The position numbers and the translations under genes were made by a program. Under the pieces are notes generated by a model. It was not told the origin of the DNA, ran no database searches, and was given only the letters and a program-made list of their open reading frames with translations. Positions 40,958 to 50,265 of a stretch of DNA of 64,000 bases are shown here, piece after piece (positions within the stretch are counted from its first letter, which is position 1; every line of letters begins with the position of its first letter). The stretch is from Roseateles hydrophilus (GTDB lineage Bacteria > Pseudomonadota > Gammaproteobacteria > Burkholderiales > Burkholderiaceae_C): NCBI RefSeq assembly GCF_026712245.1, contig NZ_JAPPUY010000006.1, forward strand, positions 62,001 through 126,000, read 5' to 3'.

Positions 40958-43282
40958 ATGCCCAGCATCCGACCCAACGCCCTGCGTTCCCCCCGCAACC
41001 CGTCCGTGCAGCCGCTCGCTGCCGCGGTGGCACTCGCGCTGGCCAGCGCAGGCGTGCACGCTCAGCAGGCCGCCCAGGCCGCCACGGAAACGGCTGACGG
41101 CCTCAAGCTCAACGCGGTCGTCGTGACGGGTTCGTCGTCGGCCAAGTCCAAGATGAAGTCCAGCGTCGCGGTCTCGACCATCGAGAGCGAAGGCGTGGCC
41201 GCTGTCACCGCAGCCAGCTCCACCGACCTGCTGCGCGGCGTGCCTGGCATCCGTGCCGAGGCCAGCGGCGGCGAATCCAATGCCAACGTCGCCGTGCGCG
41301 GCATTCCCGTGTCGGCCGGCGGCGCCCGCTACATCCAGTTCCAGGAAGACGGCCTGCCCGTGCTGCAGTTCGGCGACATCGCGTTCGCGACGCCCGACAC
41401 CTGGATGCGCGCCGACGCCGGCTTCGAGCGTCTGGAAGTGGTGCGCGGCGGCTCGGCCGCGCTGTTGGCCACGGGCGCGCCCGGCGGCATCATCAACTTC
41501 ATCAGCAAGACCGGCCAGGAGCCGGGCGGCATGGTGCAGCTCACCAAGGGCGTGGACTACGACCAGACCCGCATCGACTTTGGCTACGGCGGCCGCCTGG
41601 CGCCCAAGACGCGCTTCTACGTGGGCGGCTTCTACCGCGTGGGCGATGGCGGCCGCAGCGGCGCTGACGGCACCGAGAACGGCGGCCAGGTGCGCGGCAA
41701 CGTGACCTTCGAGCTGGAAGGCAAGAGCTACGTGCGCTTCAGCGTCAAGCACCTGGACGACCGCAGCCCCACCTTCATGCCTACGCCGGTCAAGTACGTG
41801 AACGGCAGCATCCAGGAACTGCCGGGGCTGGACCCGCGCCGCGCGGCCTTCTATGACGTCGCCTGGCCGCTGGACAACACGCTGACCAAGACCAACAGCC
41901 GCGCCGCCAGCAACATCCGCGACGGCCTGTCCGCGCGCAGCGATGCCTTCGGGGTGGACCTCGACCTCGACGCCGGCGCGGGCTTCCGCCTGCAGAACAA
42001 GTTCTCGTGGAGTCGCAACTCGGGCCGCTTCATCGGCATCTTCCCGGGCGACGACGTGTCTGCCGCCCCGGCCGGCACCACGCTGGCGACCGGGCCGGAT
42101 GCCGGCGCGGCCTACACCGGCAACAAGTTCACGGCGGTGGTCTTCAACACCCGCGTGGACAAGGCCGGCCTGATGGCCAACGACCTGAAGTTCTCGCGCG
42201 ACTTCGTGCTGGGCGGCGGTGCCCGCGTCAGCGCCGTGGCGGGCCTCTACACCTCGGTGCAGGAGCTGGACCTGACGTGGAACTTCAATCAGTACTCGCT
42301 GTCGGCCAGCGGTGAGGGCGCACGAGTGCTGAACGTGCCCGGCGTCGTCAACGGCTCGCCCGGCTTCGGCGGCTGCTGCAGCAACACGCAGGACAGCAAG
42401 TACACGACCAACGCACCCTACGTCGTGCTGAACTACGAGGCCGGCCCGCTGTCGGCGGACATCGGCGTGCGCCGCGACAACCAGAAGGCCAGCGGCGCGT
42501 ACTACCAGTCCAACGCCGGCGTCAGCTACGACCTCAGCAAGCCCAACGCGATCGACTACGAGTTCGGCCGCACGTCCTACTCGCTGGGCGCCAACTACGC
42601 GCTGAACCAGGACCTGTCCGTCTTCGCCCGCTACTCCGACGGCGCCGCGTACAACGCCGACCGCATCACCTTCTTCAACAACCCCAACCTCGTCAACGGC
42701 AAGAGCCCGACCATCCCAACCAACAAGGTCAAGCAGACCGAAGCGGGCGTCAAGCTGCGCGGCAACGGCATGAGCCTGTTCGCCACGTTCTTCCACGCCA
42801 AGACCGACGAGGTCAACGTGGACGTGACGACCACGCCCATCGTGGCCAAAGCCAACAGCTACCGCAGCAAGGGCGTGGAGCTGGAAGGCTCGGCGCGCTT
42901 CGGCCTGGTGGGCCTGATCGGCGGGCTGACCTACACCGACGCCAAGCAGCCCGACGGCCGCGCGCCCAAGCGCCAGGCCAAGGTGGTCTACCAGCTGACC
43001 CCGACGCTAAACTTCAGCGACGAGCTGACCGCTGGCCTGGGCATCGTCGGCACCGGCAAGAGCCGTGACGACGGCCCGAGCGGCCCGCTGAGCATCACGC
43101 TGCCGGCCTACACGGTGGTGAACGCCTTCGTCACCTACAGCCTCACGCCCAAGGCCACCGTCACGCTGGCGGCGAACAACCTGTTCAACGAGATCGCCTA
43201 CACCGAGAGCAACGACGGCCGCGGTGCAGCGCGGGCCTACACGGGCCGCACCGTCAAGGCCAGCCTGCGCTACAGCTTCTGA
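40958..43282 (+). CDS. TonB-dependent receptor of the sucrose locus
   Basis: This 774-residue outer-membrane transporter has a signal peptide (AAAVALALASAGVHA, cleavage near residue 34), a TonB-box-like LNAVVVTGSSS, a plug domain with DLLRGVPGIRAE, NVAVRGIPV, RLEVVRGGSAALLATGAPGGIINFISK, and a beta-barrel ending in GRTVKASLRYSF with terminal Phe. RBS AGGAG lies 8 bases before the ATG. It leads an operon with fructokinase, permease and sucrose phosphorylase under two LacI-type operators. By analogy with SuxA of Xanthomonas it probably takes sucrose across the outer membrane. Family is certain; ligand is from context. Confidence 0.93.
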   Translation: MPSIRPNALRSPRNPSVQPLAAAVALALASAGVHAQQAAQAATETADGLKLNAVVVTGSSSAKSKMKSSVAVSTIESEGVAAVTAASSTDLLRGVPGIRAEASGGESNANVAVRGIPVSAGGARYIQFQEDGLPVLQFGDIAFATPDTWMRADAGFERLEVVRGGSAALLATGAPGGIINFISKTGQEPGGMVQLTKGVDYDQTRIDFGYGGRLAPKTRFYVGGFYRVGDGGRSGADGTENGGQVRGNVTFELEGKSYVRFSVKHLDDRSPTFMPTPVKYVNGSIQELPGLDPRRAAFYDVAWPLDNTLTKTNSRAASNIRDGLSARSDAFGVDLDLDAGAGFRLQNKFSWSRNSGRFIGIFPGDDVSAAPAGTTLATGPDAGAAYTGNKFTAVVFNTRVDKAGLMANDLKFSRDFVLGGGARVSAVAGLYTSVQELDLTWNFNQYSLSASGEGARVLNVPGVVNGSPGFGGCCSNTQDSKYTTNAPYVVLNYEAGPLSADIGVRRDNQKASGAYYQSNAGVSYDLSKPNAIDYEFGRTSYSLGANYALNQDLSVFARYSDGAAYNADRITFFNNPNLVNGKSPTIPTNKVKQTEAGVKLRGNGMSLFATFFHAKTDEVNVDVTTTPIVAKANSYRSKGVELEGSARFGLVGLIGGLTYTDAKQPDGRAPKRQAKVVYQLTPTLNFSDELTAGLGIVGTGKSRDDGPSGPLSITLPAYTVVNAFVTYSLTPKATVTLAANNLFNEIAYTESNDGRGAARAYTGRTVKASLRYSF

Positions 43283-43287
43283 GCGCC

Positions 43288-44178
43288 ATGGCCCAGGCCA
43301 CGCCTCTTCTCGTGCTCGGCGAGGCCTTGGTGGACGAGTTCCACGATGGCCCCGTGGCCGGCGGTGCGCCCTTCAATGTGGCGCGTTCGCTGGCGGCGCT
43401 GGGCGCGCCGGTGCGCTTCGTCAGCCGCATCGGCGCGGACGACGCCGCCGGCCGCGTGGTGCTGGACAGTGCCGCCCGCTTCGGCCTCGCAGTCGACGAC
43501 GTGCAGCGCGACCCGCAGCGCGCCACCGGCCGTGTCAGCGTGCACGAGACGGCTGGCGGCGGTCACCGTTTCGAGATCCATGCCGACGCGGCCTGGGACC
43601 ACCTCGCGCCGCCCGCTGCCGTCGCGCCGGGGCTGGCTTACTTCGGCAGCCTCGCGCAGCGCCACGCCGTGTCGCGCGCGACCATGCGGGCGGTGCTCAA
43701 GGCCTTTGACGGGCCCCGCCTGCTGGACCTGAACCTGCGCCCCGGCACCGACACCCCGGCGCTGGCGGCCGAATCGCTGATGTTGGCCGACTGGGTCAAG
43801 ATCAACGAGGACGAGCTGGACCGACTGCAAGCTTGGTTCGAGCCCACGCTGGGCGGGCTGATGGCGCGCTTTGCGCTGCACCGCCTGGTGTTGACGCGCG
43901 GTGACGCCGGCTACGCGCTGTACGGCGCGCACGGCCAGCTGCTGGCGAGCGGGGAGGGCGTGGCCCAGCCGGCGTTCGTCGACAGCGTCGGCGCCGGCGA
44001 CAGCTTCACCGCCATGCTGCTGGCCGGCCTGTCGCTGGGCCGTGACCTGACGGCCACGCTGGCGTTGGCCAACCGCTATGCCGCCATGGTGTGCGGCGTG
44101 CGCGGCCCGCTGCCGGCCGACCCCACCGCACTGGCCCCCTGGCGCGCCGAGTTGCACGCCCTCGCTTCACAGGCCTGA
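43288..44178 (+). CDS. PfkB family fructokinase
   Basis: This 296-residue carbohydrate kinase has the PfkB signatures: GEALVDEF near the N-terminus, GGAPFNVARSLAALGAPVRFVSRIGADDAAG (about 25-55) and the second signature with the catalytic base in DSVGAGDSFTAML. It would phosphorylate fructose released by the sucrose phosphorylase encoded two genes downstream. It starts 6 bases after the receptor stop. Specificity for fructose is inferred from the operon. Confidence 0.92.
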   Translation: MAQATPLLVLGEALVDEFHDGPVAGGAPFNVARSLAALGAPVRFVSRIGADDAAGRVVLDSAARFGLAVDDVQRDPQRATGRVSVHETAGGGHRFEIHADAAWDHLAPPAAVAPGLAYFGSLAQRHAVSRATMRAVLKAFDGPRLLDLNLRPGTDTPALAAESLMLADWVKINEDELDRLQAWFEPTLGGLMARFALHRLVLTRGDAGYALYGAHGQLLASGEGVAQPAFVDSVGAGDSFTAMLLAGLSLGRDLTATLALANRYAAMVCGVRGPLPADPTALAPWRAELHALASQA

Positions 44179-44180
44179 AC

Positions 44181-45485
44181 ATGCACAAGCCTCACCTGTC
44201 GTTCACGCAGATCGTGAACATGAATGTCGGTTTCCTCGGCATCCAGTTCAGCTTCGGCCTGCAGCAGGCCAACATGAGCCCGATCTACCAGATGCTCGGC
44301 GCCGAGGGCAAGGACCTGCCGCTGCTGTGGCTGGCCGGGCCTGTCACCGGCCTGCTGGTGCAGCCCATCATCGGCGCGATGAGCGACCGCACCACCCACC
44401 GCTGGGGGCGGCGCACGCCGTACTTCCTGATCGGCGCGCTGTTGTGCTCGCTCGGCCTGCTGGCCATGCCCTTCAGCCCCGCGCTGTGGTTCGCGGCCGG
44501 CCTGCTGTGGATCCTGGACGCGGCCAACAACGTGACCATGGAGCCCTACCGCGCCTATGTCAGCGACCGGCTGCGCGAGGAGCAGCACGCCAGCGGCTTC
44601 CTGACGCAGGCTTCGTTCACCGGCCTGGCGCAGACGCTGGCCTACCTCACACCCAGCCTGCTCGTGTTCTTCGGCATGAACAAGGACGCGCTGGGGGCCA
44701 ACGGCATCCCGGTGGTCACGACGCTGGCCTTCATCGTTGGCGCGCTGCTGTCGTTCACGACAGTGTGGTGGTCCATCCGCCGCGTGCCGGAGCTGCCGCT
44801 GCCGGCCGAGGAGCTTGCCCGGCTGCGTGCCCTGCCGCGCGGCATGGGGCCGGCGCTGGCGGAAATCTGGGACGCATTGCGCCACATGCCGAAGACCATG
44901 CGCCAGCTGTGGTGGATGGCGCTGTTCCAGTGGTACGGGTTGATGTGCTACTGGATCTACATCGTGCCCACGCTGGCCGCCACGGTCTTCGGCACCGATG
45001 ACGCCAAGAGCGCGGGCTTCCGCGACGCGGCACTGCTGAACGGGCAGATCGGCGGTTTCTACAACGCCGTGGCCTTTGTTGCTGCGTTCGCGATGGTGCC
45101 CTTCACCCAGCGCTTGGGCGCGAAATGGGTGCATGCCTTCGCACTGGCCTGTGCGGCCGTCGGCATGTGGATGCTGCCCAGCATCCAGAGCCAGGGCTGG
45201 CTGCTGTTCCTGCCCATGGTGGGCATCGGCCTGGCCTGGGGCTCCGTCATGGGCAACCCCTACGTGCTGCTGGCCGGCAGCATCCCGCCGGAGCGGGCCG
45301 GGGTCTACATGGGCATCTTCAACATGTTCATCGTCATCCCCATGCTGATCCAGGCGGTCACGCTGCCGCTGATCTACGACAGCCTGCTGGGAGGCCGCCC
45401 CGAGAACGTCATCCGCCTGGCCGGCGTGCTGTTGGCGCTGGCCGCCGTGTGCGTGCTGCGCGTGCGTACCGAGAAAACATCATGA
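44181..45485 (+). CDS. SUT-like MFS sugar transporter (probable sucrose permease)
   Basis: This 434-residue inner-membrane permease has about 12 transmembrane helices and resembles GPH/SLC45-like disaccharide symporters, including plant SUT and SuxC-type bacterial sucrose permeases. Visible landmarks are [23 protein letters not shown] in helix 1, [33 protein letters not shown] and [19 protein letters not shown]. It sits between fructokinase and sucrose phosphorylase and its TGA overlaps the next ATG, so sucrose import is a natural assignment. Confidence 0.9.
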   Translation: MHKPHLSFTQIVNMNVGFLGIQFSFGLQQANMSPIYQMLGAEGKDLPLLWLAGPVTGLLVQPIIGAMSDRTTHRWGRRTPYFLIGALLCSLGLLAMPFSPALWFAAGLLWILDAANNVTMEPYRAYVSDRLREEQHASGFLTQASFTGLAQTLAYLTPSLLVFFGMNKDALGANGIPVVTTLAFIVGALLSFTTVWWSIRRVPELPLPAEELARLRALPRGMGPALAEIWDALRHMPKTMRQLWWMALFQWYGLMCYWIYIVPTLAATVFGTDDAKSAGFRDAALLNGQIGGFYNAVAFVAAFAMVPFTQRLGAKWVHAFALACAAVGMWMLPSIQSQGWLLFLPMVGIGLAWGSVMGNPYVLLAGSIPPERAGVYMGIFNMFIVIPMLIQAVTLPLIYDSLLGGRPENVIRLAGVLLALAAVCVLRVRTEKTS

Positions 45486-46978
45486 AGAACCAAGTCCAGC
45501 TCATCACCTACGTCGACCGCCTGGGCGGCTGCCGCGACGGCCGCGATCTGGCCCGCCTGAAGCGCCTGCTGAGCGAACCCGGCGCACCGCTGGCGGGCGT
45601 GTTCGGCGGCGTGCACCTGCTGCCGTTCTTCCACGCCATCGACGGCGCGGATGCCGGCTTCGACCCCATCGACCACACGCGCGTCGACCCGCGCCTGGGG
45701 CAGTGGGCCGACATCAAGGCGCTGACCGAGGAGCTGGATGTGATGGGCGACGTCATCGTCAACCACATGTCCAGCGAGTCGCCGCAATTCCTGGACTACT
45801 CCGAGAAAGGCGATGCGTCGGCCTATGCCGGGCTGTTCCTGACGCTGGACGCTGTCTTCCCGCAGGGCGCCAGCGAGCGCGAACTGCTGGCCGTGTACCG
45901 CCCGCGCCCGGGCCTGCCGCTCACCTACGCCACGCTGAAGAACGGCGAGCGCCGCATCCTCTGGACCACGTTCACGGCGGCGCAGATCGACATCGCCGTG
46001 CACCACCCGCAAGGCCGCGCCTACCTTGCCAGCATCCTGCGCACCTTCGCCGACAACGGCATACGCATGGTGCGGCTGGACGCCGTCGGCTACGCCATCA
46101 AGAAGGCCGGTGACAGCTGCTTCATGATGCCGGAGACCTTCGACTTCATCGGCGAGTTCGCCGCCGAGGCGCGCGCACTGGGCATCGAGGTGCTGGTGGA
46201 GATCCACTCCTACTTCCAGCGCCAGATCGAGATTGCGGCGCGTGTGGATTGGGTCTACGACTTCGCGCTGCCGCCGCTGGTGCTGCACGCATTCAACTTC
46301 CGCACGGCGGCGGCCCTCAAGCGCTGGATCGCCATCCGCCCGACCAATGCGCTGACGGTGCTCGACACCCACGACGGCATCGGCATCATCGACATCGGCG
46401 CCGACGCCAGCGACCGCGCCGCCCACCCCGGCCTGGTGCCGCCCGCCGAGCTGGACGAGCTGGTGGAGCGCATCCATGCCGCCAGCCAGGGGCAAAGCCG
46501 CAAGGCCACCGGCGCGGCCGCCAGCAACCTGGACCTGTACCAGATCAACTGCACTTTCTTCGATGCGATGGGGCGCGACGAGACGGCCTACCTGCTGGCG
46601 CGCGCCATCCAGTTCTTCCTGCCGGGCGTGCCCCAGGTCTACTACGTCGGCCTGCTGGCCGGCCACAACGACATGGAGTTGCTGGCCCGCAGCCAGGTCG
46701 GCCGCGACATCAATCGCCACTACTACGACGAGGCCGAGATCGCCCGCGAGTGCGCACGCCCCGTGGTGAGCCGCCTCATCGAGCTCATCAAGCTGCGCAA
46801 CCGCCACCCGGCCTTCGGTGGCACGTTCCACGTCGAGCCCGGTGCTGACCACGAACTGCATCTGCGCTGGCAGCAGGGCACGGCCTGGGCAGCCTTGCGC
46901 ATCGACTTCGTGACGCAGGCCCACGAGCTGAGCTACAGCGACGCGACCGGTGCGCCACAGGTGTTTGCCTTCAGTTGA
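45482..46978 (+). CDS. sucrose phosphorylase (GH13_18)
   Basis: This 498-residue enzyme closely resembles Bifidobacterium sucrose phosphorylase along its whole length (start [14 protein letters not shown], then HLLPFF, DGADAGFDPIDHTRVD, NHMSSESPQF, YRPRPGLP). The predicted catalytic residues are nucleophile D200 in RLDAVGY, acid/base E240 in VEIHSY and transition-state stabiliser D295 in VLDTHDG. It converts sucrose and phosphate to glucose-1-phosphate and fructose, saving ATP relative to invertase. It has no signal peptide, consistent with cytosolic action after import. The ATG at 45482 overlaps the permease stop. Confidence 0.95.
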   Translation: MKNQVQLITYVDRLGGCRDGRDLARLKRLLSEPGAPLAGVFGGVHLLPFFHAIDGADAGFDPIDHTRVDPRLGQWADIKALTEELDVMGDVIVNHMSSESPQFLDYSEKGDASAYAGLFLTLDAVFPQGASERELLAVYRPRPGLPLTYATLKNGERRILWTTFTAAQIDIAVHHPQGRAYLASILRTFADNGIRMVRLDAVGYAIKKAGDSCFMMPETFDFIGEFAAEARALGIEVLVEIHSYFQRQIEIAARVDWVYDFALPPLVLHAFNFRTAAALKRWIAIRPTNALTVLDTHDGIGIIDIGADASDRAAHPGLVPPAELDELVERIHAASQGQSRKATGAAASNLDLYQINCTFFDAMGRDETAYLLARAIQFFLPGVPQVYYVGLLAGHNDMELLARSQVGRDINRHYYDEAEIARECARPVVSRLIELIKLRNRHPAFGGTFHVEPGADHELHLRWQQGTAWAALRIDFVTQAHELSYSDATGAPQVFAFS

Positions 46979-47034
46979 GCGTCAGCCTCGGGGGCCAGAA
47001 TCCGTCGGTTTACTAACCTTCGGAGATCCCGAGC

Positions 47035-47247
47035 ATGTGGAAGTTGATCGTTGGCTTCATCGCCTTTGCCGCGCTGGCGCTGTTCATCCTGACCAAGAGC
47101 GGTGGCGACATCGACCTGACCGGCGAGAAGCACGACGTGGCAGCCGGTGGGCATGACACGGCCGCCTCGGCGCCAGCTTCCGCGCCGGTTGCCGCCTCGG
47201 CGGCCGTTGAGGCCGCGTCTGCGCCGGCCTCTGCCGCTTCTCAGTGA
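47035..47247 (+). CDS. small single-pass membrane protein with Ala/Ser/Pro-rich tail
   Basis: This 70-residue protein has one N-terminal hydrophobic helix (LIVGFIAFAALALFIL) and a tail after residue 45 composed almost wholly of Ala, Ser, Pro and Val. An N-in or signal-anchor topology is likely. The RBS CGGAG lies 9-10 bases before the ATG. No homologue is recognised. Its last bases overlap the end of the convergent kinase gene by 7 bases. Coding status rests on the helix and RBS. Confidence 0.7.
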   Translation: MWKLIVGFIAFAALALFILTKSGGDIDLTGEKHDVAAGGHDTAASAPASAPVAASAAVEAASAPASAASQ

Positions 47248-48878
47248 AGCTTTGAGTCGCTGCTGCCGGCACCGCTGCCGCGCAGCGGCGCCACGCGCGG
47301 CAGCCGCATCAGCATCTGCGTGCCCTGGCCGGGCGTCGACCTGACCTCGATCTGCCCGCCCAGCACATTGGTCACGATGCTGTGCACGATGTGCATGCCC
47401 AGGCCCGAGCCGCCCGTGCCCAGCTTGGTTGTGAAGAATGGGTCGAAGATGCGCCGCCGCACCGCCTCGTCCATGCCGCGGCCGTCATCGCTGACGATGA
47501 GCTCCGCCTCCGCATCGTTCAGGGCCGTGCAGCTCACCAACACCCGGCCCTGGTCTGCGCCCTCGAAGGCATGCAGCAGCGCGTTCATCAGCAGGTTGGT
47601 CAACACCTGGCCCAGCGCGCCGGGATAGCTGTTCATCTGCAGGCCGTGGCACAGCTGGGTCTCGATGACGAAGGGCGTGTGCTTGAAGCTGGGCTCCACC
47701 ATCACCAGCACATCCTCCACCACCTTGCCCAGGTCGAAGTCGCGGCGCAGGTCGGCCGTCTGGTCGATGGCCACCTGCTTGAAGTCGCGCACCAGGTCGG
47801 CCGCCTTCTGCACATTGCGCTGCAGGATGTCCTGGCCGCGCCGCGTGTCGCGCGCCAGTTCTTCCAGCGTGCTGCGCCGCATCTGCACCGCGCCGGCCAG
47901 CATGGCCTCCAGTTGCTTGTAGCGGTCGTCCAGCGCCGACACCACCGTCAGCGCATTGCCCAGCGGCGTGTTCAGCTCATGTGCGACGCCGGCAACCAGC
48001 CGGCCAAGCGAGGCCAGCTTCTCCGACTCCACCAGCTCGCGTTGCGCGGTCTGCAGCGTCGCCAGCGCCTGTGACAGCTCGGCGTTGCTGCTGGTCAGCT
48101 CGGCCGTGCGCTGGGTCACCGTGGCCTCCAGGTTGAGGTTGTGCTGGCGCAGTGCCTCGAAGGCTGACAGCAGCGCCTGCCGCATGCGCTCCATGGCTGC
48201 GCCGACGCGAGCGATCTCGTCCGTGCCGCTGATCTGCAGCGGCTGCTCCAACCGCCCGGCGGCCAGCGCCTCGGCGCCGCTGGTCAGCGCCGTCATCGGC
48301 CGCAGCACGAAGCGCTGCAGCACCCACAGCATCAGCACCAGCGACAAGGTCAGCGTCAGCCCGCTGCGCCACACCGTGCGCCACACATCGGCCCGCTTGG
48401 CCTGCAGCAGCGGCGCGGCCGTCATCGTGACGGTGAGCTGGGCGATCTCGCGATCCTCGCGGTAGATGGTGCGCGTCTGACTCAGCATCAGCGAGGCGTC
48501 GTCGCCGTCGTGCTGGCGGCTGAAGGCCAGGAAGGGCGTGGGCGAGGTGGGCTCCACCACCTTGACGGCCACGAAGCGCGGATCGTCCACCTGCGCCTTG
48601 ATCATGGGCTCGGCCAGGTCCGGCGAGACCTGCCACACCGGCTCGGCCAGCGACAGCGCCATGATCTGGCTGGTGCGGCCGAGGTCGCGCCCCAGGTCTT
48701 CCATGGCCGTCTTGCGGGTGGACTGCACGTCGTACAGCAACACCACCGTGGTGGGCAGCAGCAGGCCCAGCAGCAGCGCCATCACGACAGCCAGCGTCAG
48801 CGAACTGCGCTGCCAGCCGAGCGCGCGTGCGGCGGGCTGAGGTTGGGCGAGGGTGGTCGTGGCAGGGTGGTCCGACAT
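47241..48878 (-). CDS. membrane sensor histidine kinase (orphan)
   Basis: This 545-residue kinase has two membrane segments (about residues 25-50 and 195-215) enclosing a periplasmic sensor of roughly 150 residues, a HAMP domain (RFVLRPMTALTSGAEALAAG, DEIARVGAAMERM), a coiled coil, an H-box in VAGVAHELNTPLGN with the phospho-His, and a C-terminal HATPase domain (DDGRGMDEAVRRRIFDPFFTTK, GSGLGMHIVHSIV). No response regulator gene is adjacent. It is divergent from an amino-acid-binding-protein-like gene across a 186-base spacer. Similar kinases respond to small ligands; the signal is unknown. Confidence 0.9.
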   Translation of the reverse strand: MSDHPATTTLAQPQPAARALGWQRSSLTLAVVMALLLGLLLPTTVVLLYDVQSTRKTAMEDLGRDLGRTSQIMALSLAEPVWQVSPDLAEPMIKAQVDDPRFVAVKVVEPTSPTPFLAFSRQHDGDDASLMLSQTRTIYREDREIAQLTVTMTAAPLLQAKRADVWRTVWRSGLTLTLSLVLMLWVLQRFVLRPMTALTSGAEALAAGRLEQPLQISGTDEIARVGAAMERMRQALLSAFEALRQHNLNLEATVTQRTAELTSSNAELSQALATLQTAQRELVESEKLASLGRLVAGVAHELNTPLGNALTVVSALDDRYKQLEAMLAGAVQMRRSTLEELARDTRRGQDILQRNVQKAADLVRDFKQVAIDQTADLRRDFDLGKVVEDVLVMVEPSFKHTPFVIETQLCHGLQMNSYPGALGQVLTNLLMNALLHAFEGADQGRVLVSCTALNDAEAELIVSDDGRGMDEAVRRRIFDPFFTTKLGTGGSGLGMHIVHSIVTNVLGGQIEVRSTPGQGTQMLMRLPRVAPLRGSGAGSSDSKLH

Positions 48879-49064
48879 GGCGTGGCACACGCGCGAGGGC
48901 GCGCCGGGCGCCCGAGTGTAGGCCGGCAAAAACCGGTGCAAATGGGCAGTTCGCGTCCGTCGGCCTCGGGTTTTTCCTGGGGAGGCGGGCGCGCGGCGCG
49001 GGTGGGATGCGGCCTCAAAATCCGCCGCCAGCGCGCCAGGGCGGTGTCGCTGTGGAGAACAACA

Positions 49065-50177
49065 ATGAAGCGTTGGGTTGGCGTGATGGTCGCTGTGGCC
49101 GTCAGCATGGTGGCGGGTGTCGCTTTCGCGCAGGGAGCCTTGCGCATCGGCATGGTGGCCGGCTTCAGCGGGCCGGTGGCGGGGCTGGTGCAGGAAAGCG
49201 CCGACGGAGCGCGTCTGTACTTTGACGCGGTCAATGCGCAGGGCGGCATCAAGGGCCAGAACATCGAGCTTGTCACGCAGGACGACAAGTACGACCCGGC
49301 CACGGCGGCCGCGCAGGCCAAGGCGCTGGCCAGCCAGGGCGTCGTCGCGCTGATGCTCAGCCGCGGCACCGGGCCTACCGAGGCCATGCTGCCCGTGCTC
49401 AAGGAGAACCGGCTGGCGCTGGTCGCGCCGGCCACCGGCGCCAGCAGCCTGCATGAGCCGGTGCAGCCCTATGTGTTTCACCTGCGCGCGAGCTACCAGC
49501 GCGAGGCCGAGCGCGCCGTCAAGCACCTGGCCGGCATCGGCGTGAAGCGCTTCACCATCGTGCAGGTCAACGACGCCTTCGGCACCGACGCCGGCAAGGG
49601 CGCGATCAAGGGGCTGGACGACGTCAAGCTGCGCGCGCTCTCGCACCTGCGCTTTGACCGCAACAAGCCCAACCTCACGCCCGTCATGCAGGGCATTGCG
49701 CGCGCGGGCATCGAGGCGGTCGTGCTGATCGGCCCGAGCTATGCGGTGGTGGAGGGCGTCAACGCACTGCGCGCCGCCGGCTCCACGGCGCATGTGGCCA
49801 CCTTGTCCAACAATGCGTCCAGCGAGTTCGTGAAGAGCCTCGGCGAGAACGCGCGCGGCGTTGTCGTCACGCAGTTGTTCCCCTACGAGCGCTCGACCGC
49901 CAGCCCGCTGGTGCGCGAGGCGCTGGGCCTGGCCAAGGCGGCCGGCCGCAGCGAGCTGACGCCGGCCCAGCTGGAGGGCTTTGCGGCGGCCAAGCTCGTC
50001 GTGGAAGGCCTCAAGCGCGCCGGCAAGGACGTCGGCCGCGACAGCTTTCTGCGTGCGCTGGACGGCGCCCGCATCGACCTCGGCGGCCTGCAGGTCAGCT
50101 ACACCGACAAGGACCGCAGCGGTCTGGAGTTCGCCGACGTCTCCATCGTCGGGCCCGACGGCAAGTTCTGGCGCTGA
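49065..50177 (+). CDS. ABC transporter substrate-binding protein, Leu/Ile/Val-binding type (Peripla_BP_6)
   Basis: This 370-residue periplasmic protein has a signal peptide (VMVAVAVSMVAGVAFA, cleavage near residue 23) and the two-lobed type I periplasmic-binding fold of branched-chain amino-acid receptors: RIGMVAGFSGPVA, GARLYFDAVNAQGGIKGQ, DDKYDPATAAAQAKAL, VVALMLSRGTGPTEAMLPVLKENR and FTIVQVNDAFGTDAGKG. There is no permease or ATPase gene nearby, so it may be an orphan receptor. Its divergent neighbour is a sensor kinase, suggesting ligand sensing, but that link is inference. Confidence 0.9.
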   Translation: MKRWVGVMVAVAVSMVAGVAFAQGALRIGMVAGFSGPVAGLVQESADGARLYFDAVNAQGGIKGQNIELVTQDDKYDPATAAAQAKALASQGVVALMLSRGTGPTEAMLPVLKENRLALVAPATGASSLHEPVQPYVFHLRASYQREAERAVKHLAGIGVKRFTIVQVNDAFGTDAGKGAIKGLDDVKLRALSHLRFDRNKPNLTPVMQGIARAGIEAVVLIGPSYAVVEGVNALRAAGSTAHVATLSNNASSEFVKSLGENARGVVVTQLFPYERSTASPLVREALGLAKAAGRSELTPAQLEGFAAAKLVVEGLKRAGKDVGRDSFLRALDGARIDLGGLQVSYTDKDRSGLEFADVSIVGPDGKFWR

Positions 50178-50265
50178 CCGCCCGACGGGCGCGGCGTGCG
50201 GGCCGCCGCAGCCGCGCGATGATGCGGCGTGCTGCGCATGGCCGCAGTCTGCTGGAGGAGTCGCT

